A stretch of 33,667 bases of DNA from an uncultured Clostridia bacterium (GCA_934462945.1 CAKSJF010000019.1:1-33667), one strand, 5' to 3'. Numbered from the stretch's first letter, positions 6,676 to 15,716 are shown. Translations and numbers: made by a program. The notes: generated from the letters alone by a model not told the origin.

Positions 6676-8919
6676 TTAATTCGTCACTCTGTTTACCGAC
6701 TGTACGCCGGAAATCTGCCGTACCCTCTTTATCACGCGCTCCATATCCTGCGTTCCTGTGATTTCCAGTCCAAAGGTGATAATTCCTGTACCCTTTTTAT
6801 TCACACGCGCAGCAATAGACACACAGTTGATCTTTAAATCTGCAATTGCCGCGGAAATGGTGGTGAGCATGCCCGGCTTATCATCGCATTCTACCGAGAT
6901 GGAGGCAACATAGCTGCTTCTTCCCTCGTCACTTGCCCATCGGACACCGATAAACCGTCCCCGATCCTCCTCGGAAAGCGCCTGGGACTGAATATTCGGA
7001 CAGTCTGCCCGGTGCACCGAGACACCGCGTCCCTTTGTGATAAAACCTTTGATTTCATCTCCCGGAACAGGGTTGCAGCATTTTGCCAGCCGAACCAGGC
7101 AATTATCAATTCCCTCTACTTCAATTCCGTTGCTGAAATTCCGTTTTTTCTTCGGAGGCTCTGCCGGTACAGCAGGCGGCGCCTCCACCGCTTCCTCCTC
7201 CCGGCGTTTCAGATATTCCTCCCGGAGCCGCATTACGACTTTCTGGGCTGACAAACCGCCGAATCCGACGCTTGCATACAGATCGTCAATGGAATTGAAC
7301 TGATACTTTTTAAACATCGGAGCAAGCCATTCCTCGTGGAACAAAGCCGCCGGGGAAAGCTTCATATGCCGGATTTCCCGGTCGATCAGTTCCTTGCCGT
7401 GAACAATGTTTTCCTCCCGGCGCTCTCGCTTAAACCACTGATTAATCTTGGTTTTTGCCTGCGAGGTTTTCACAATTTTCAGCCAGTCGCGGCTTGGTCC
7501 TTTCACATTCGGCGAGGTCAGAATTTCCACAATATCGCCGTTTTGCAGAACATAGCTGTTCGGAACAATCTTTCCGTTCACCTTAGCGCCGCACATACTG
7601 CATCCGACCGCCGTATGGATTGCAAACGCAAAGTCGATCACGGTACTTCCGGAGGAGAGAGAAATGACCTTGCCCTTTGGTGTAAATACAAATACCTCCT
7701 CGCTGAACAAATCCAGCTTGATTGTATTCATAAAATCATCTGTATCCATCACCTCTGCCTGGTTTTCAAGCATTTGGCGCACCCATTCCAGTTTGGAATC
7801 CATGTCGGTTTTTCCGGTGATACCCTCTTTATATTTCCAATGCGCCGCGATACCTTCCTCTGCAATCCGGTGCATTTCCCAGGTTCGGATCTGAATTTCA
7901 AACGGCGTTCCGTTCGGTCCGATCAGGGTGCTGTGCAGCGACTGGTACATATTTGGTTTTGGCATTGCAATATAGTCCTTAAACCGGAGCGGAATCGGTG
8001 TGTACATCTCATGCACCATACCGAGCGCCGCATAGCAGTCTGCAACCGTGTCTACAATAATCCGCACCGCAAACAGATCGTATAACTCATCCAGCGTTTT
8101 ATTCTGCGCATACATTTTGCGGAAAATGCTGTAGAAATGCTTTGCCCGTCCGGTAACCTGACCTTTGATGCCAACCTCCTGCATCTTTTTTTCCAGCGTC
8201 TTGATAATATCAATGATATACTGTTCCCGTTCGCTCTTTTTCTGATTGATTCCGGTTCGGATTTCCTCATAAGCAACCGGATCTAAATATTTTAAGGCTA
8301 AATCCTCTAATTCGCTCTTGATTTTCGACATACCCAAACGGTGTGCCAGCGGTGCATAGACATCCAGCGTTTCCTTTGCTATCAAAAGCTGCTTTGCCGG
8401 AGCCATAAATTTTAAGGTTCGCATATTATGCAGCCGATCCAGCAGCTTAATTAAGATAACCCGGATATCCTTGGACATGGCAAGGAGCATTTTCCGCAGA
8501 TTCTCCACCTGCGCCTCCTCCCGGGTATAATACTTAATTTTCCGAAGCTTTGTCACACCGTCCACAATTTCTGCCACGCTCTTTCCGAAAAGCGTTTCCA
8601 GATTTTCATAGGTATACGGGGTGTCCTCAATCACATCATGCAACAGCGCCGCAGAAATTGCCACCACATCCAGATTTAATTCTGCCGCAATATACGCAAC
8701 CTGAACCGGGTGTACAATATATTCCTCGCCCGACCGCCGGAACTGCCCCTTATGCGCCTGCTTTGCCAGGCGGTAGGCAAGATAAACCATGTCGCTGTTT
8801 GTCCCCGGCGCATAGCTCTGCACCATGCTGATAATTTTCTGTACAATTTTTTCCGTGTCATTTTCGCCCGATTCCGGAATGGTGTCCGGCGCCTGAATAA
8901 TATTTTTTTTCTTTTCCAT
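6676..8919 (-). CDS. rel: Bifunctional (p)ppGpp synthetase/hydrolase (RelA/SpoT family, Rel)
   Basis: A 747-residue long RSH enzyme with all domains in order. The HD hydrolase has His70, His94-Asp95 and Glu98-Asp99 (HDVIED), so hydrolysis should be active. The synthetase domain contains RFKDYIAMPKPNMYQSLHST, EIQIRT and the HRIAEEGIAAHWKYKEG region. A TGS domain begins near residue 405 (VFVFTPKGKVISL). A zinc-finger-like conserved segment with CCNPVPGD follows, and a C-terminal ACT domain runs from about 670. Both catalytic motifs are intact, so this is the housekeeping bifunctional Rel of Gram-positives. It is preceded by recJ (32-bp gap, AGGGAGG before the ATG) and followed 12 bp later by yaaA. 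recJ-rel is common in Clostridia; rel leading into the recF cluster is unusual. Confidence 0.96.
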   Translation of the reverse strand: MEKKKNIIQAPDTIPESGENDTEKIVQKIISMVQSYAPGTNSDMVYLAYRLAKQAHKGQFRRSGEEYIVHPVQVAYIAAELNLDVVAISAALLHDVIEDTPYTYENLETLFGKSVAEIVDGVTKLRKIKYYTREEAQVENLRKMLLAMSKDIRVILIKLLDRLHNMRTLKFMAPAKQLLIAKETLDVYAPLAHRLGMSKIKSELEDLALKYLDPVAYEEIRTGINQKKSEREQYIIDIIKTLEKKMQEVGIKGQVTGRAKHFYSIFRKMYAQNKTLDELYDLFAVRIIVDTVADCYAALGMVHEMYTPIPLRFKDYIAMPKPNMYQSLHSTLIGPNGTPFEIQIRTWEMHRIAEEGIAAHWKYKEGITGKTDMDSKLEWVRQMLENQAEVMDTDDFMNTIKLDLFSEEVFVFTPKGKVISLSSGSTVIDFAFAIHTAVGCSMCGAKVNGKIVPNSYVLQNGDIVEILTSPNVKGPSRDWLKIVKTSQAKTKINQWFKRERREENIVHGKELIDREIRHMKLSPAALFHEEWLAPMFKKYQFNSIDDLYASVGFGGLSAQKVVMRLREEYLKRREEEAVEAPPAVPAEPPKKKRNFSNGIEVEGIDNCLVRLAKCCNPVPGDEIKGFITKGRGVSVHRADCPNIQSQALSEEDRGRFIGVRWASDEGRSSYVASISVECDDKPGMLTTISAAIADLKINCVSIAARVNKKGTGIITFGLEITGTQDMERVIKRVRQISGVQSVNRVTN

Positions 8920-8951
8920 ACGAAAACCTCCCTAACACGTTTTTATGTACC

Positions 8952-10664
8952 TTATCTGAATTGAATATCCTGCAAAATCAGCTGTACCGATTCGCTGCCG
9001 CGGAATGCATTTACCTCTAATAAAAATGCCAGATCTGCCGTCTGTCCCGGAGTCATCTGCAACGCAAGCGCTCCCATCCGGAATCCGACTGCCTGTATAC
9101 TCATGCCGTTTTTTTCAATCTCCAGCCGGAGATGCGCTCCCTCCGACATGGTGCTCACCTGCCTGATCCGGACATTCCGGATGCAGAAAACCGGCTTTTC
9201 ATTTCCCATTCCAAACGGCTCTAATAATTGGAGCGATTTTGCATTCTCTAAGGTCAGCCGGCTGATGCCCAGCTCCAGGTCATACCAAAGCTTCGGAATC
9301 AGATCTTCCTCCTGTAAATGCGATTCTGCGTACTGATTGATTGCTTTTCTGAAATTCTCCACTTCATCTGCCCGGATGCTAAGTCCTGCTGCCTGCGCAT
9401 GTCCTCCGAACCGTTCCAGATGCATTTCTGAAGCAGTCAGCGCGTCAAACAGATGAAATCCCGGTATGGAACGTCCCGATCCCTTACCCGAGCCGGTTTC
9501 GTCCAGCGCAATCATAATGCAGGGACGGTAAAAGCGTTCCAAAATTCTGGACGCGACAATTCCGATCACGCCCGGATGCCAACCCTCTTTCGCCAGCACA
9601 ATCACTCTTTGCTCACACCATGCCGGGTTCTCCTCTAAAAGCTCCACTGCCTCTTTAAAAATTGCCTGCTCCACGTTTTTCCGCTTTTGGTTTTCTTCCT
9701 CCAGTCTGCCTGCAAATAAGCCTGCCTGCTCCGGCTGATCTGAAAGCAGCAGTTCCACTGCATCTTTTGCATGCGCTAATCTGCCAACAGCATTTAGCCG
9801 CGGCGCAAGCATGAATGCAACCGAGGTACTGTTTAACGGCTTTCCGGCAAGTCCTGCCTCCTGAATTAAGGCACGCAGTCCGGCATGCCGGCTCTCTGGC
9901 AGCTGTCTTATGCCATACTCTGCTATGACGCGGTTTTCGTCCAGCAAATCTACCACATCTGCAATCGTTCCGACGGCAGCAATTTCTACATATTCTGAAA
10001 AGACCTCTTTCGTGGAGCGTCCTATGCTTTTTGCTAATGCAAGCACCAGATGAAATGCCACTCCGACACCGGCTAACGCGTCGAACGGATATTCAGAATC
10101 CGCACGTTTCGGATCAATCACCGCAGTTGCTGCGGGAAGCTTTTCGCCCGGAAGATGGTGATCGGTAATAATCACATCCATTCCCATGCTCTTTGCAAGC
10201 TCCACCTCTCCGACCGACGTAATACCGCAATCCACCGAAATCATAAGCTTTGCTTTCATCCGGAAAATTTTTTTCAGAGCCAGAATATGAATCCCGTATC
10301 CCTCGGTCATACGGTCGGGGATATAAAAATCAACATCTGCTCCGACCGACCGGAGAAAATGCACCAGCAGTGCAGTCGACGTCACGCCGTCCGCGTCATA
10401 ATCTCCGTAAACTACAATCTTCTCTTTTTGATCAAGCGCAGTTAAAATGCGGTCGACTGCCGGCTGCATATCCGGCAGGAGAAACGGATCGTGTATATTT
10501 TTCAGCCGTTTTCCCAGATAGCTGCATGCCTCTGCCTCCGTCCGGATTCCGCGATTTAAAAGGAGCGCAGCAAGCAAAGGAGAAATCCCAAGCTCCTTTG
10601 AAAAGCCAGCAATTCTCTCCTTATCCGCTCCGTCACCTTTTTTCATCCATTCTTTCTTTGGCAT
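8952..10664 (-). CDS. recJ: Single-stranded-DNA-specific exonuclease RecJ
   Basis: A 570-residue DHH/DHHA1 phosphoesterase that degrades single-stranded DNA 5' to 3' in repair. The motifs are YGDYDADG (86-93), VDCGI (144-148) and TDHH (167-170), giving the aspartates and histidines that bind the two metal ions. The DHHA1 region has GRSIPGFHLFDAL...FGGHAQAAG. It has the core length seen in E. coli RecJ and lacks the C-terminal extension of Bacillus RecJ. A ribosome binding site GGGAG lies 6 nt before the ATG and a consensus-like promoter lies at 10696-10724. It is first in the run recJ-rel-yaaA-recF-remB-gyrB-eda-kdgK, with no terminator visible inside. Confidence 0.95.
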   Translation of the reverse strand: MPKKEWMKKGDGADKERIAGFSKELGISPLLAALLLNRGIRTEAEACSYLGKRLKNIHDPFLLPDMQPAVDRILTALDQKEKIVVYGDYDADGVTSTALLVHFLRSVGADVDFYIPDRMTEGYGIHILALKKIFRMKAKLMISVDCGITSVGEVELAKSMGMDVIITDHHLPGEKLPAATAVIDPKRADSEYPFDALAGVGVAFHLVLALAKSIGRSTKEVFSEYVEIAAVGTIADVVDLLDENRVIAEYGIRQLPESRHAGLRALIQEAGLAGKPLNSTSVAFMLAPRLNAVGRLAHAKDAVELLLSDQPEQAGLFAGRLEEENQKRKNVEQAIFKEAVELLEENPAWCEQRVIVLAKEGWHPGVIGIVASRILERFYRPCIMIALDETGSGKGSGRSIPGFHLFDALTASEMHLERFGGHAQAAGLSIRADEVENFRKAINQYAESHLQEEDLIPKLWYDLELGISRLTLENAKSLQLLEPFGMGNEKPVFCIRNVRIRQVSTMSEGAHLRLEIEKNGMSIQAVGFRMGALALQMTPGQTADLAFLLEVNAFRGSESVQLILQDIQFR

Positions 10665-10695
10665 AATCTGCTCCCATTTTTATCAATATAAGATT

Positions 10696-10724
10696 ATTGT
10701 ATCATTTTTTCGGTTTTTTTTCAA
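10696..10724 (-). promoter_or_regulatory. Promoter of the recJ-rel-...-kdgK transcription unit
   Basis: On the minus strand there is TTGAAA (10724-10719), a 17-bp spacer and TACAAT (10701-10696) preceded by an extended TGA. The leader is about 25 nt. It lies in the 84-bp gap between yraN and recJ. No strong promoter was seen between the following eight genes, most of which are 2-32 bp apart or overlap. Confidence 0.7.
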
Positions 10725-10748
10725 GTGATTTCCGCGATTTTTTTACAA

Positions 10749-11105
10749 TTAAAATGCATTTTTAATATGCCGCAGCTCTTTTTTCTCCGGCATATCCCCC
10801 GGAAAATAAAGCACCTCCACCACATCAAACCGCATTGCCACTGATCTTCCCTGTAAAAAGCTTAATGCAGTTCTCCTGATTTTCTGCTGTTTTTTTGCGT
10901 CCACCGCCTCGCCCGGTGTTCCGAACACTTCATTTCTCCGGGTTTTTACCTCCACAAAAATATAAGTATCCTCCGAATCTGAAAGGATCAGATCAATCTC
11001 TCCGGTTTTGGAGGAATAATTTTTTTCTAAAATAAAATATCCCTGCTCCTCTAAATATTCTGCCGCCTGTCTTTCGCCCCACGCGCCAATTTCTTTCGTT
11101 GTCAT
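10749..11105 (-). CDS. yraN: YraN/UPF0102 family endonuclease-like protein
   Basis: A 118-residue protein with the compact UPF0102 fold, a Holliday-junction-resolvase-like restriction-endonuclease fold. The active-site pattern is visible: Gly35-Glu36-Ile-Asp38 (GEIDLI) and VEVKTR with Glu52 and Lys54. The N-terminal GxxGERxAAxYLEExGYxIL is diagnostic. The ATGA overlap with the rnhB stop shows translational coupling. rnhB-yraN is a widespread pair. The in vivo function is not settled; it is related to nucleases of the PDDEXK type and is probably active in DNA processing. Confidence 0.93.
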   Translation of the reverse strand: MTTKEIGAWGERQAAEYLEEQGYFILEKNYSSKTGEIDLILSDSEDTYIFVEVKTRRNEVFGTPGEAVDAKKQQKIRRTALSFLQGRSVAMRFDVVEVLYFPGDMPEKKELRHIKNAF

Positions 11106-11737
11106 TTTGTTTCCCCCAGAATTTTCTTTAAAAAACTTCTCCGGTGAATCGGCAGCACTCCGTATTTCTGGATTGCCTCATAATGCGCTTTCGTCCCATA
11201 GCCTTTATGTTTGGAAAATCCGTATTCCGGATACTCCTCTGCAATTTTTCTCATAAACCGATCCCGCGCCACCTTTGCAAGAATGGATGCCGCTGCAATA
11301 TTCATACTCCGTGCGTCCCCTTTCACCAATGTTTCGCATGGCTCGGGCATGCCCTTTGACTGGTTTCCGTCAATCAGAATGTACTCTGCCGGAACCGAAA
11401 GCTGCTCCACGGCAAGCCGCATAGCGAATAGGGAAGCATTTAAAATATTGATTTCGTCAATGGTTTTTTCGTCCACACTAGCAATTCCGTAGCTGATCGC
11501 CTGCTCCCGGATCACATCAAAAAGCGCCTCTCTCTTTTTTTCAGTCAGCTTTTTGGAATCGTCAATTCCCGGAATCTGCGCATGCCACGGCAAAATCACC
11601 GCCGCCGCATAAACCGGACCGGCTAAAGGTCCGCGCCCTGCCTCGTCTACCCCTGCAATCAGCTGATAGCCTTTTTCCTTCTTGATGCGTTCTTCCTCCT
11701 GCCATAATTCCGCCATCCGTTCCTGTTCATTTTTCAT
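11102..11737 (-). CDS. rnhB: Ribonuclease HII
   Basis: A 211-residue RNase HII that cuts RNA in RNA/DNA hybrids and removes single ribonucleotides from DNA. GVDEAGRGPLAGPV (29-42) supplies Asp31 and Glu32, LIDG (121-124) supplies Asp123, and the C-terminal KHKGYGTKAHYEAI is characteristic. AAGGA lies 9 nt before the ATG. It overlaps yraN by 4 bp at its 3' end. Its promoter overlaps that of the divergent DUF4364 gene. Confidence 0.95.
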   Translation of the reverse strand: MKNEQERMAELWQEEERIKKEKGYQLIAGVDEAGRGPLAGPVYAAAVILPWHAQIPGIDDSKKLTEKKREALFDVIREQAISYGIASVDEKTIDEINILNASLFAMRLAVEQLSVPAEYILIDGNQSKGMPEPCETLVKGDARSMNIAAASILAKVARDRFMRKIAEEYPEYGFSKHKGYGTKAHYEAIQKYGVLPIHRRSFLKKILGETK

Positions 11738-11780
11738 AAATTCTCATCCTTTTAAAATTTTTTTCAAATCTTTTGAAAAT

Positions 11781-11809
11781 ATTATATCATTTTTCTGAAA
11801 AATATGCTA
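11781..11809 (-). promoter_or_regulatory. Promoter of rnhB-yraN, overlapping a divergent promoter
   Basis: On the minus strand an extended -10 TGATATAAT has its TATAAT at 11786-11781. Seventeen bp upstream is the weak -35 TAGCAT (11809-11804). The -35 lies on top of the -10 of the plus-strand promoter for the DUF4364 gene. Confidence 0.6.
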
Positions 11810-11813
11810 TACT
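11785..11813 (+). promoter_or_regulatory. Promoter of the DUF4364 gene, overlapping the rnhB promoter
   Basis: An extended -10 TGCTATACT has its TATACT at 11808-11813. The -35 position (11785-11790) has no consensus hexamer and coincides with the -10 of the divergent rnhB promoter. Confidence 0.55.
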
Positions 11814-11854
11814 ATAGACAAAACTTTTTTTATTTTTCAGAAAGGATCAATCCT

Positions 11855-12400
11855 ATGGCATACACAAGAGAAATTGACGACTTCGTTTTAATCCAGTATA
11901 TCATCCTTTTTACCCTTGCAAAGGCAAACCGCCATGTAACTTATACACAGCTTAGCGGCTTGATTTTAGAAAATCTGAATGTGGATTTTGCCGCCTATCA
12001 AAGCGCACTCCGGAATTTAGAGGAGCTTGGCTATCTGCACCGTTTCTCCCCGGACGAAAGAACCACGATCTATGAGCTGCTCCCAGAGGGAAAGCAGGCA
12101 AACGGCTTTTTTGAAAAAAATATTCCCATCTATATCCGCGAACCGATTGAGGAGGCAATCCCTCCCTTTTTCCACGAGGAGGCAAGAAAGCGCAGCATCC
12201 GGAGCGAGCTTGTACCCCTAAATCCGCGTGAATACGGTGCAGAGCTTGGCATCTACGACGGCGAAACCCCCCTTTTAAAGCTATTTGTCTATGTCGGCGA
12301 GCGAGCGGATGCAAACGATATGCTCCGCCGACTGCGCGAGCATCCGGAGGAAATTTACCAGAAGGTACTGGACGTTTTATACGAAAAACAAGAGGATTGA
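11855..12400 (+). CDS. DUF4364 family winged-helix-like protein
   Basis: A 181-residue protein starting MAYTREIDDFVLIQYIILF. It matches my recollection of the Clostridial DUF4364 family, which is annotated as probably regulatory. Residues 1-75 read as a winged helix-turn-helix, with a recognition-like segment (YQSALRNLEELGYLHRF) followed by a wing-like TTIYELLPEGK. The C-terminal half carries LKLFVYVGERADANDMLRRL. The ATG at 11855 has AAAGGA 8 nt upstream; the in-frame upstream codon at 11804 lies inside the promoter and is rejected. No ligand site is recognisable. It stands alone, divergent from rnhB, with hisS 88 bp downstream from its own promoter. The targets are unknown. Confidence 0.8.
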   Translation: MAYTREIDDFVLIQYIILFTLAKANRHVTYTQLSGLILENLNVDFAAYQSALRNLEELGYLHRFSPDERTTIYELLPEGKQANGFFEKNIPIYIREPIEEAIPPFFHEEARKRSIRSELVPLNPREYGAELGIYDGETPLLKLFVYVGERADANDMLRRLREHPEEIYQKVLDVLYEKQED

Positions 12401-12420
12401 CGTTTTTTGGGGAAAATTGC

Positions 12421-12449
12421 TTGACATTTCCGCAAGAAAACGATACAAT
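12421..12449 (+). promoter_or_regulatory. Sigma-A promoter of hisS-aspS
   Basis: A consensus TTGACA (12421-12426), 17-bp spacer and TACAAT (12444-12449) are seen. The leader is only about 30 nt, leaving no room for a T-box; no T-box sequence was found. Confidence 0.85.
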
Positions 12450-12488
12450 GAATAAGTATGAACATATTGACACAAGGAGGAATTTGGC

Positions 12489-13742
12489 ATGCTAATCACG
12501 CAGGCGCCGAAAGGAACAGAGGATTTACTGCCGCAGGACAGTTACCGCTGGCAGTATCTTGAGAAACATTTTAAGGAGGTTTGCGATCATTTCGGATATC
12601 GGGAGATCCGCATGCCGACCTTTGAGCATACAGAGCTTTTTGAACGCGGTGTCGGAGATACGACCGATGTGGTGCAAAAGCAGATGTACACATTTTTAGA
12701 TAAGGGCGGAAGAAGTGTCACACTTCGTCCGGAGGGAACATCGTCGGTTGCGCGGAGCTATCTGCAAAACCATCTCTATGCCAACCCCCTGCCGGCAAAA
12801 ATGTTTTATAACATTCCTTGCTTTCGGTATGAAAACAAGCAGAAAGGACGTCTGCGCGAGTTCCACCAGTTCGGTATTGAGGCATTTGGTGCAAAAGGGC
12901 CATCCATTGACGGCGAGATTGTTGCATTAGCGCTGACCTTTTTAAAACGCGTCGGTCTTTCTGATCTGACCGTTCACATTAACAGCATCGGTTGTCCGGA
13001 ATGCCGGAAACGTTACAACGAGGCATTAAAGGATTTCCTGCGTCCGAAACTTTCCGAACTTTGCGGAACGTGCCAGGAACGCTTTGAGAGGAATCCGCTC
13101 CGCATTTTAGACTGCAAATCCGAAATTTGTCAGTCGCTGGTCGCGGGCGCTCCTGTGCTGACCGATTATCTCTGCGAGGATTGCAGCGCACATTTTAAAG
13201 GCTTTCAGCATGTGTTAGACAATTTAGGGATTTCCTATGAAATCGACCTCGGCATTGTCCGCGGTCTGGATTACTACACAAAAACCGTGTTTGAGATCAT
13301 CAGCGGTCCGTTCACCGTCTGCGGCGGCGGTCGCTATGACGGTTTGATTGAGGAATTTGGCGGCGATCCGACTCCGGCAATCGGATTTGGCTTAGGCATT
13401 GAACGGCTTCTGATCCGTCTTGCGGAAACCGGTGTGGAAATTCCAAATGAAAATCAATTGGATCTCTATCTTGTTCCGCTTGGAGAGGCTGCGCAGGATT
13501 TTGCGCAAAGCTTAACCCTCCGTCTGCGGAAAGCCGGTATTTCCGCTGATACCGACCACATGCAGCGCGGCTTAAAGCCGCAGATGAAATATGCGGATAA
13601 AATCGGCGCACGCTATACCGTTGTGCTGGGCGATAATGAAATTCAGTCCGGCAAGGCGAACATCAAATGCATGCAAACCGGAGAACAGACAGAAATCCCA
13701 TTTGAAGAATTTGATCAATTTTTAAAAGAAACGAGGAAATAA
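12489..13742 (+). CDS. hisS: Histidyl-tRNA synthetase
   Basis: A 417-residue class II aminoacyl-tRNA synthetase that charges tRNA-His. The N-terminal PKGTEDLLP and motif 1 region come first, then motif 2 around CFRYENKQKGRLREFHQFGIEAFG, the histidine-specific RGLDYYTKTVFE and GGGRYDGLIEEFGG, and motif 3 GFGLGIERLLI. The C-terminal anticodon-binding domain starts near residue 325 (LDLYLVPLG). AAGGAGG is placed 8 nt before the ATG. A CxxC...CxxC-like cluster around residues 170-230 belongs to the insertion domain. aspS follows after 3 bp, the usual Firmicutes pair. Confidence 0.97.
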   Translation: MLITQAPKGTEDLLPQDSYRWQYLEKHFKEVCDHFGYREIRMPTFEHTELFERGVGDTTDVVQKQMYTFLDKGGRSVTLRPEGTSSVARSYLQNHLYANPLPAKMFYNIPCFRYENKQKGRLREFHQFGIEAFGAKGPSIDGEIVALALTFLKRVGLSDLTVHINSIGCPECRKRYNEALKDFLRPKLSELCGTCQERFERNPLRILDCKSEICQSLVAGAPVLTDYLCEDCSAHFKGFQHVLDNLGISYEIDLGIVRGLDYYTKTVFEIISGPFTVCGGGRYDGLIEEFGGDPTPAIGFGLGIERLLIRLAETGVEIPNENQLDLYLVPLGEAAQDFAQSLTLRLRKAGISADTDHMQRGLKPQMKYADKIGARYTVVLGDNEIQSGKANIKCMQTGEQTEIPFEEFDQFLKETRK

Positions 13743-13745
13743 ATC

Positions 13746-15530
13746 ATGGAAACATTGCAAGGCTTTAAACGCACACACCGCTGTGCGGCATTATCAGAAA
13801 AAAATATTGGAGAAACTGTCATTGTGACAGGCTGGACGCAGACCTACCGCCAGCTGGGCGCACTGACCTTTATTGATCTGCGGGACATCAGCGGCATTAT
13901 TCAGCTGTCCTTCTCGGACGACTTCTCCAAAGAGGCAAAGGAAAAGGCACAGACCGTCCGGAATGAGTATGTACTTGCTGCAAAAGGCGTTGTGGTGCAG
14001 CGTTCCGCCATCAACGATAAGATTCCAACCGGAAAAATTGAAATTCAGGTATCGGAACTTCGGATTCTGAACCAGTCTGCAACACCGCCCTTTGCGATTG
14101 AAGAAAATTCTAACGTAAAGGATGAAATCCGTTTAAAATACCGCTACCTGGATCTTCGCCGTCCGGACGTGCAGAGAAATCTGATCGTGCGGCATAAGAT
14201 TGCACAGTTAGCAAGAAACTTCTATTCCGACCACGACTTTTTGGAAATTGAAACACCGATTCTCAATAAAAGTACCCCGGAGGGCGCAAGAGACTACTTA
14301 GTCCCCAGCCGTGTACATCCTGGAAAATTCTACGCACTGCCGCAGTCGCCGCAGCTTTATAAGCAGCTTTTAATGGCATCTGGCATGGATCGCTATTTCC
14401 AGATTGCAAAATGCTTCCGCGATGAGGATTTGCGTGCAGACCGTCAGCCGGAATTTACCCAGATCGACTTAGAGATGTCCTTTGTAGACGCAGAGGACGT
14501 GATGAGTGTGAATGAGCTGTTTATTCAAAAGCTGTTCCATGAAATTCTCGGAAAGGAAATTACACTGCCGCTCCGCCGTCTTCCCTACTGTGAGGCAATG
14601 GAGCGTTTCGGCTCGGATAAGCCGGACACACGCTTTGGCTTGGAGCTTGTGAATGTTTCGGATGTGATCCGGGATTGTGAATTTAAGGTATTTGCCGGAG
14701 CAATTGCAGCCGGCGGCAGCGTGCGCGGCATCAACATCAAGGGCGGCGCAGAAAAATTCAGCCGCAAGGAAGTTGATTCCCTGGGCGAATTTGTAAAGAC
14801 CTATCGTGCAAAAGGATTAGCATGGCTGATGGTCGGCGAGACAGAACACCGTTCCTCCTTTGCAAAATTCTTAAAGCCGGAGGAAGTTTCGGCTATGATT
14901 ACCGCAATGGGCGGCGAGGTCGGCGACCTGTTAGTCTTTGTAGCAGATAAGGACAAGGTGGTATTTGATTCTCTGGGCGCACTCCGAAACGAAGTTGCGC
15001 GCCGTTTAAACCTGATTGAGGAAGGCAGCTACGATCTGCTTTGGGTAACCGAGTTCCCGTTATTGGAATATAGCGAGGAGGAGGGACGCTACACAGCTAT
15101 GCACCATCCGTTCACCGCACCGATGGACGAGGATTTGCAGTATTTAGACAGCGACCCCGGCAGAGTCCGCGCAAAGGCTTACGATATTGTCATCAACGGC
15201 TGTGAGGCAGGCGGCGGCAGTATTCGTATTTACGATTCCAACTTACAGGAAAAAATGTTTGAAGTGTTAGGCTTTACAAAAGAGGATGCCTGGGCACGTT
15301 TCGGATTCCTCTTGGAGGGTTTCCGCTACGGAACTCCCCCGCACGGCGGCATGGCATACGGATTAGACCGGTTGGTTATGCTTTTGACCGGATGCGATAA
15401 TATCAAGGACGTCATCGCATTCCCGAAAGTTCAGAACGCATCTGAGCTGATGTCAAACGCTCCGGACTTTGTAGAACCGAAACAACTGGAAGAACTGAGC
15501 ATTGCAGTAACGAAAAAAGAAGAAGAATAA
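13746..15530 (+). CDS. aspS: Aspartyl-tRNA synthetase
   Basis: A 594-residue bacterial-type class II synthetase. The N-terminal OB-fold anticodon-binding domain spans about 1-110 (VTGWTQTYRQLGALTFIDLRD). The catalytic core has motif 2 FRDEDLRADRQPEFTQID, and a large bacterial GAD-type insertion lies at about 290-420. Motif 3 is GLDRLVMLLTG near the end. It begins 3 bp after the hisS stop, with GAGG overlapping the hisS end. The sequence alone does not tell whether it is Asp-specific or also charges tRNA-Asn; gatCAB genes are not in the window. Confidence 0.97.
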   Translation: METLQGFKRTHRCAALSEKNIGETVIVTGWTQTYRQLGALTFIDLRDISGIIQLSFSDDFSKEAKEKAQTVRNEYVLAAKGVVVQRSAINDKIPTGKIEIQVSELRILNQSATPPFAIEENSNVKDEIRLKYRYLDLRRPDVQRNLIVRHKIAQLARNFYSDHDFLEIETPILNKSTPEGARDYLVPSRVHPGKFYALPQSPQLYKQLLMASGMDRYFQIAKCFRDEDLRADRQPEFTQIDLEMSFVDAEDVMSVNELFIQKLFHEILGKEITLPLRRLPYCEAMERFGSDKPDTRFGLELVNVSDVIRDCEFKVFAGAIAAGGSVRGINIKGGAEKFSRKEVDSLGEFVKTYRAKGLAWLMVGETEHRSSFAKFLKPEEVSAMITAMGGEVGDLLVFVADKDKVVFDSLGALRNEVARRLNLIEEGSYDLLWVTEFPLLEYSEEEGRYTAMHHPFTAPMDEDLQYLDSDPGRVRAKAYDIVINGCEAGGGSIRIYDSNLQEKMFEVLGFTKEDAWARFGFLLEGFRYGTPPHGGMAYGLDRLVMLLTGCDNIKDVIAFPKVQNASELMSNAPDFVEPKQLEELSIAVTKKEEE

Positions 15531-15611
15531 AATATAGGGATATCAGAAAAAAGCACAAACCGTTCAAGGACTTAAATACCTAAAAAATAGATTATTTCGA
15601 TTGAACTGCGC

Positions 15612-15660
15612 AAAAAACGCGCCGCTTGGAGTACGCCAGTACTCCGGCGGGCGCGTTTTT
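15612..15660 (+). terminator. Intrinsic terminator of hisS-aspS
   Basis: A composite hairpin is seen: an outer CGCGCC (15618-15623) pairs with GGCGCG (15650-15655), and an inner GGAGTAC (15628-15634) pairs with GTACTCC (15639-15645). It is flanked by A6 (15612-15617) and T5 (15656-15660). The flanks make it able to work in both directions, so it may also stop the converging Asp-box gene. The rest of the 186-bp gap (15531-15716) shows nothing else recognisable. Confidence 0.85.
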
Positions 15661-15716
15661 AGCGTTCTGCACTCTTTTCCCCATATAATGTGCACAAAAT
15701 CATGCAAATAAAAACT

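Noticed and set aside
7336..8085. Open frame of 249 codons opposite rel
   Set aside because: It lies wholly within the conserved synthetase and TGS coding region on the other strand; its product has no recognisable fold and is rich in His and Phe as expected of a shadow.
12400..12488. T-box leader for hisS
   Set aside because: The leader from the consensus promoter is only about 30 nt and no T-box sequence (AGGGTGG) is present.
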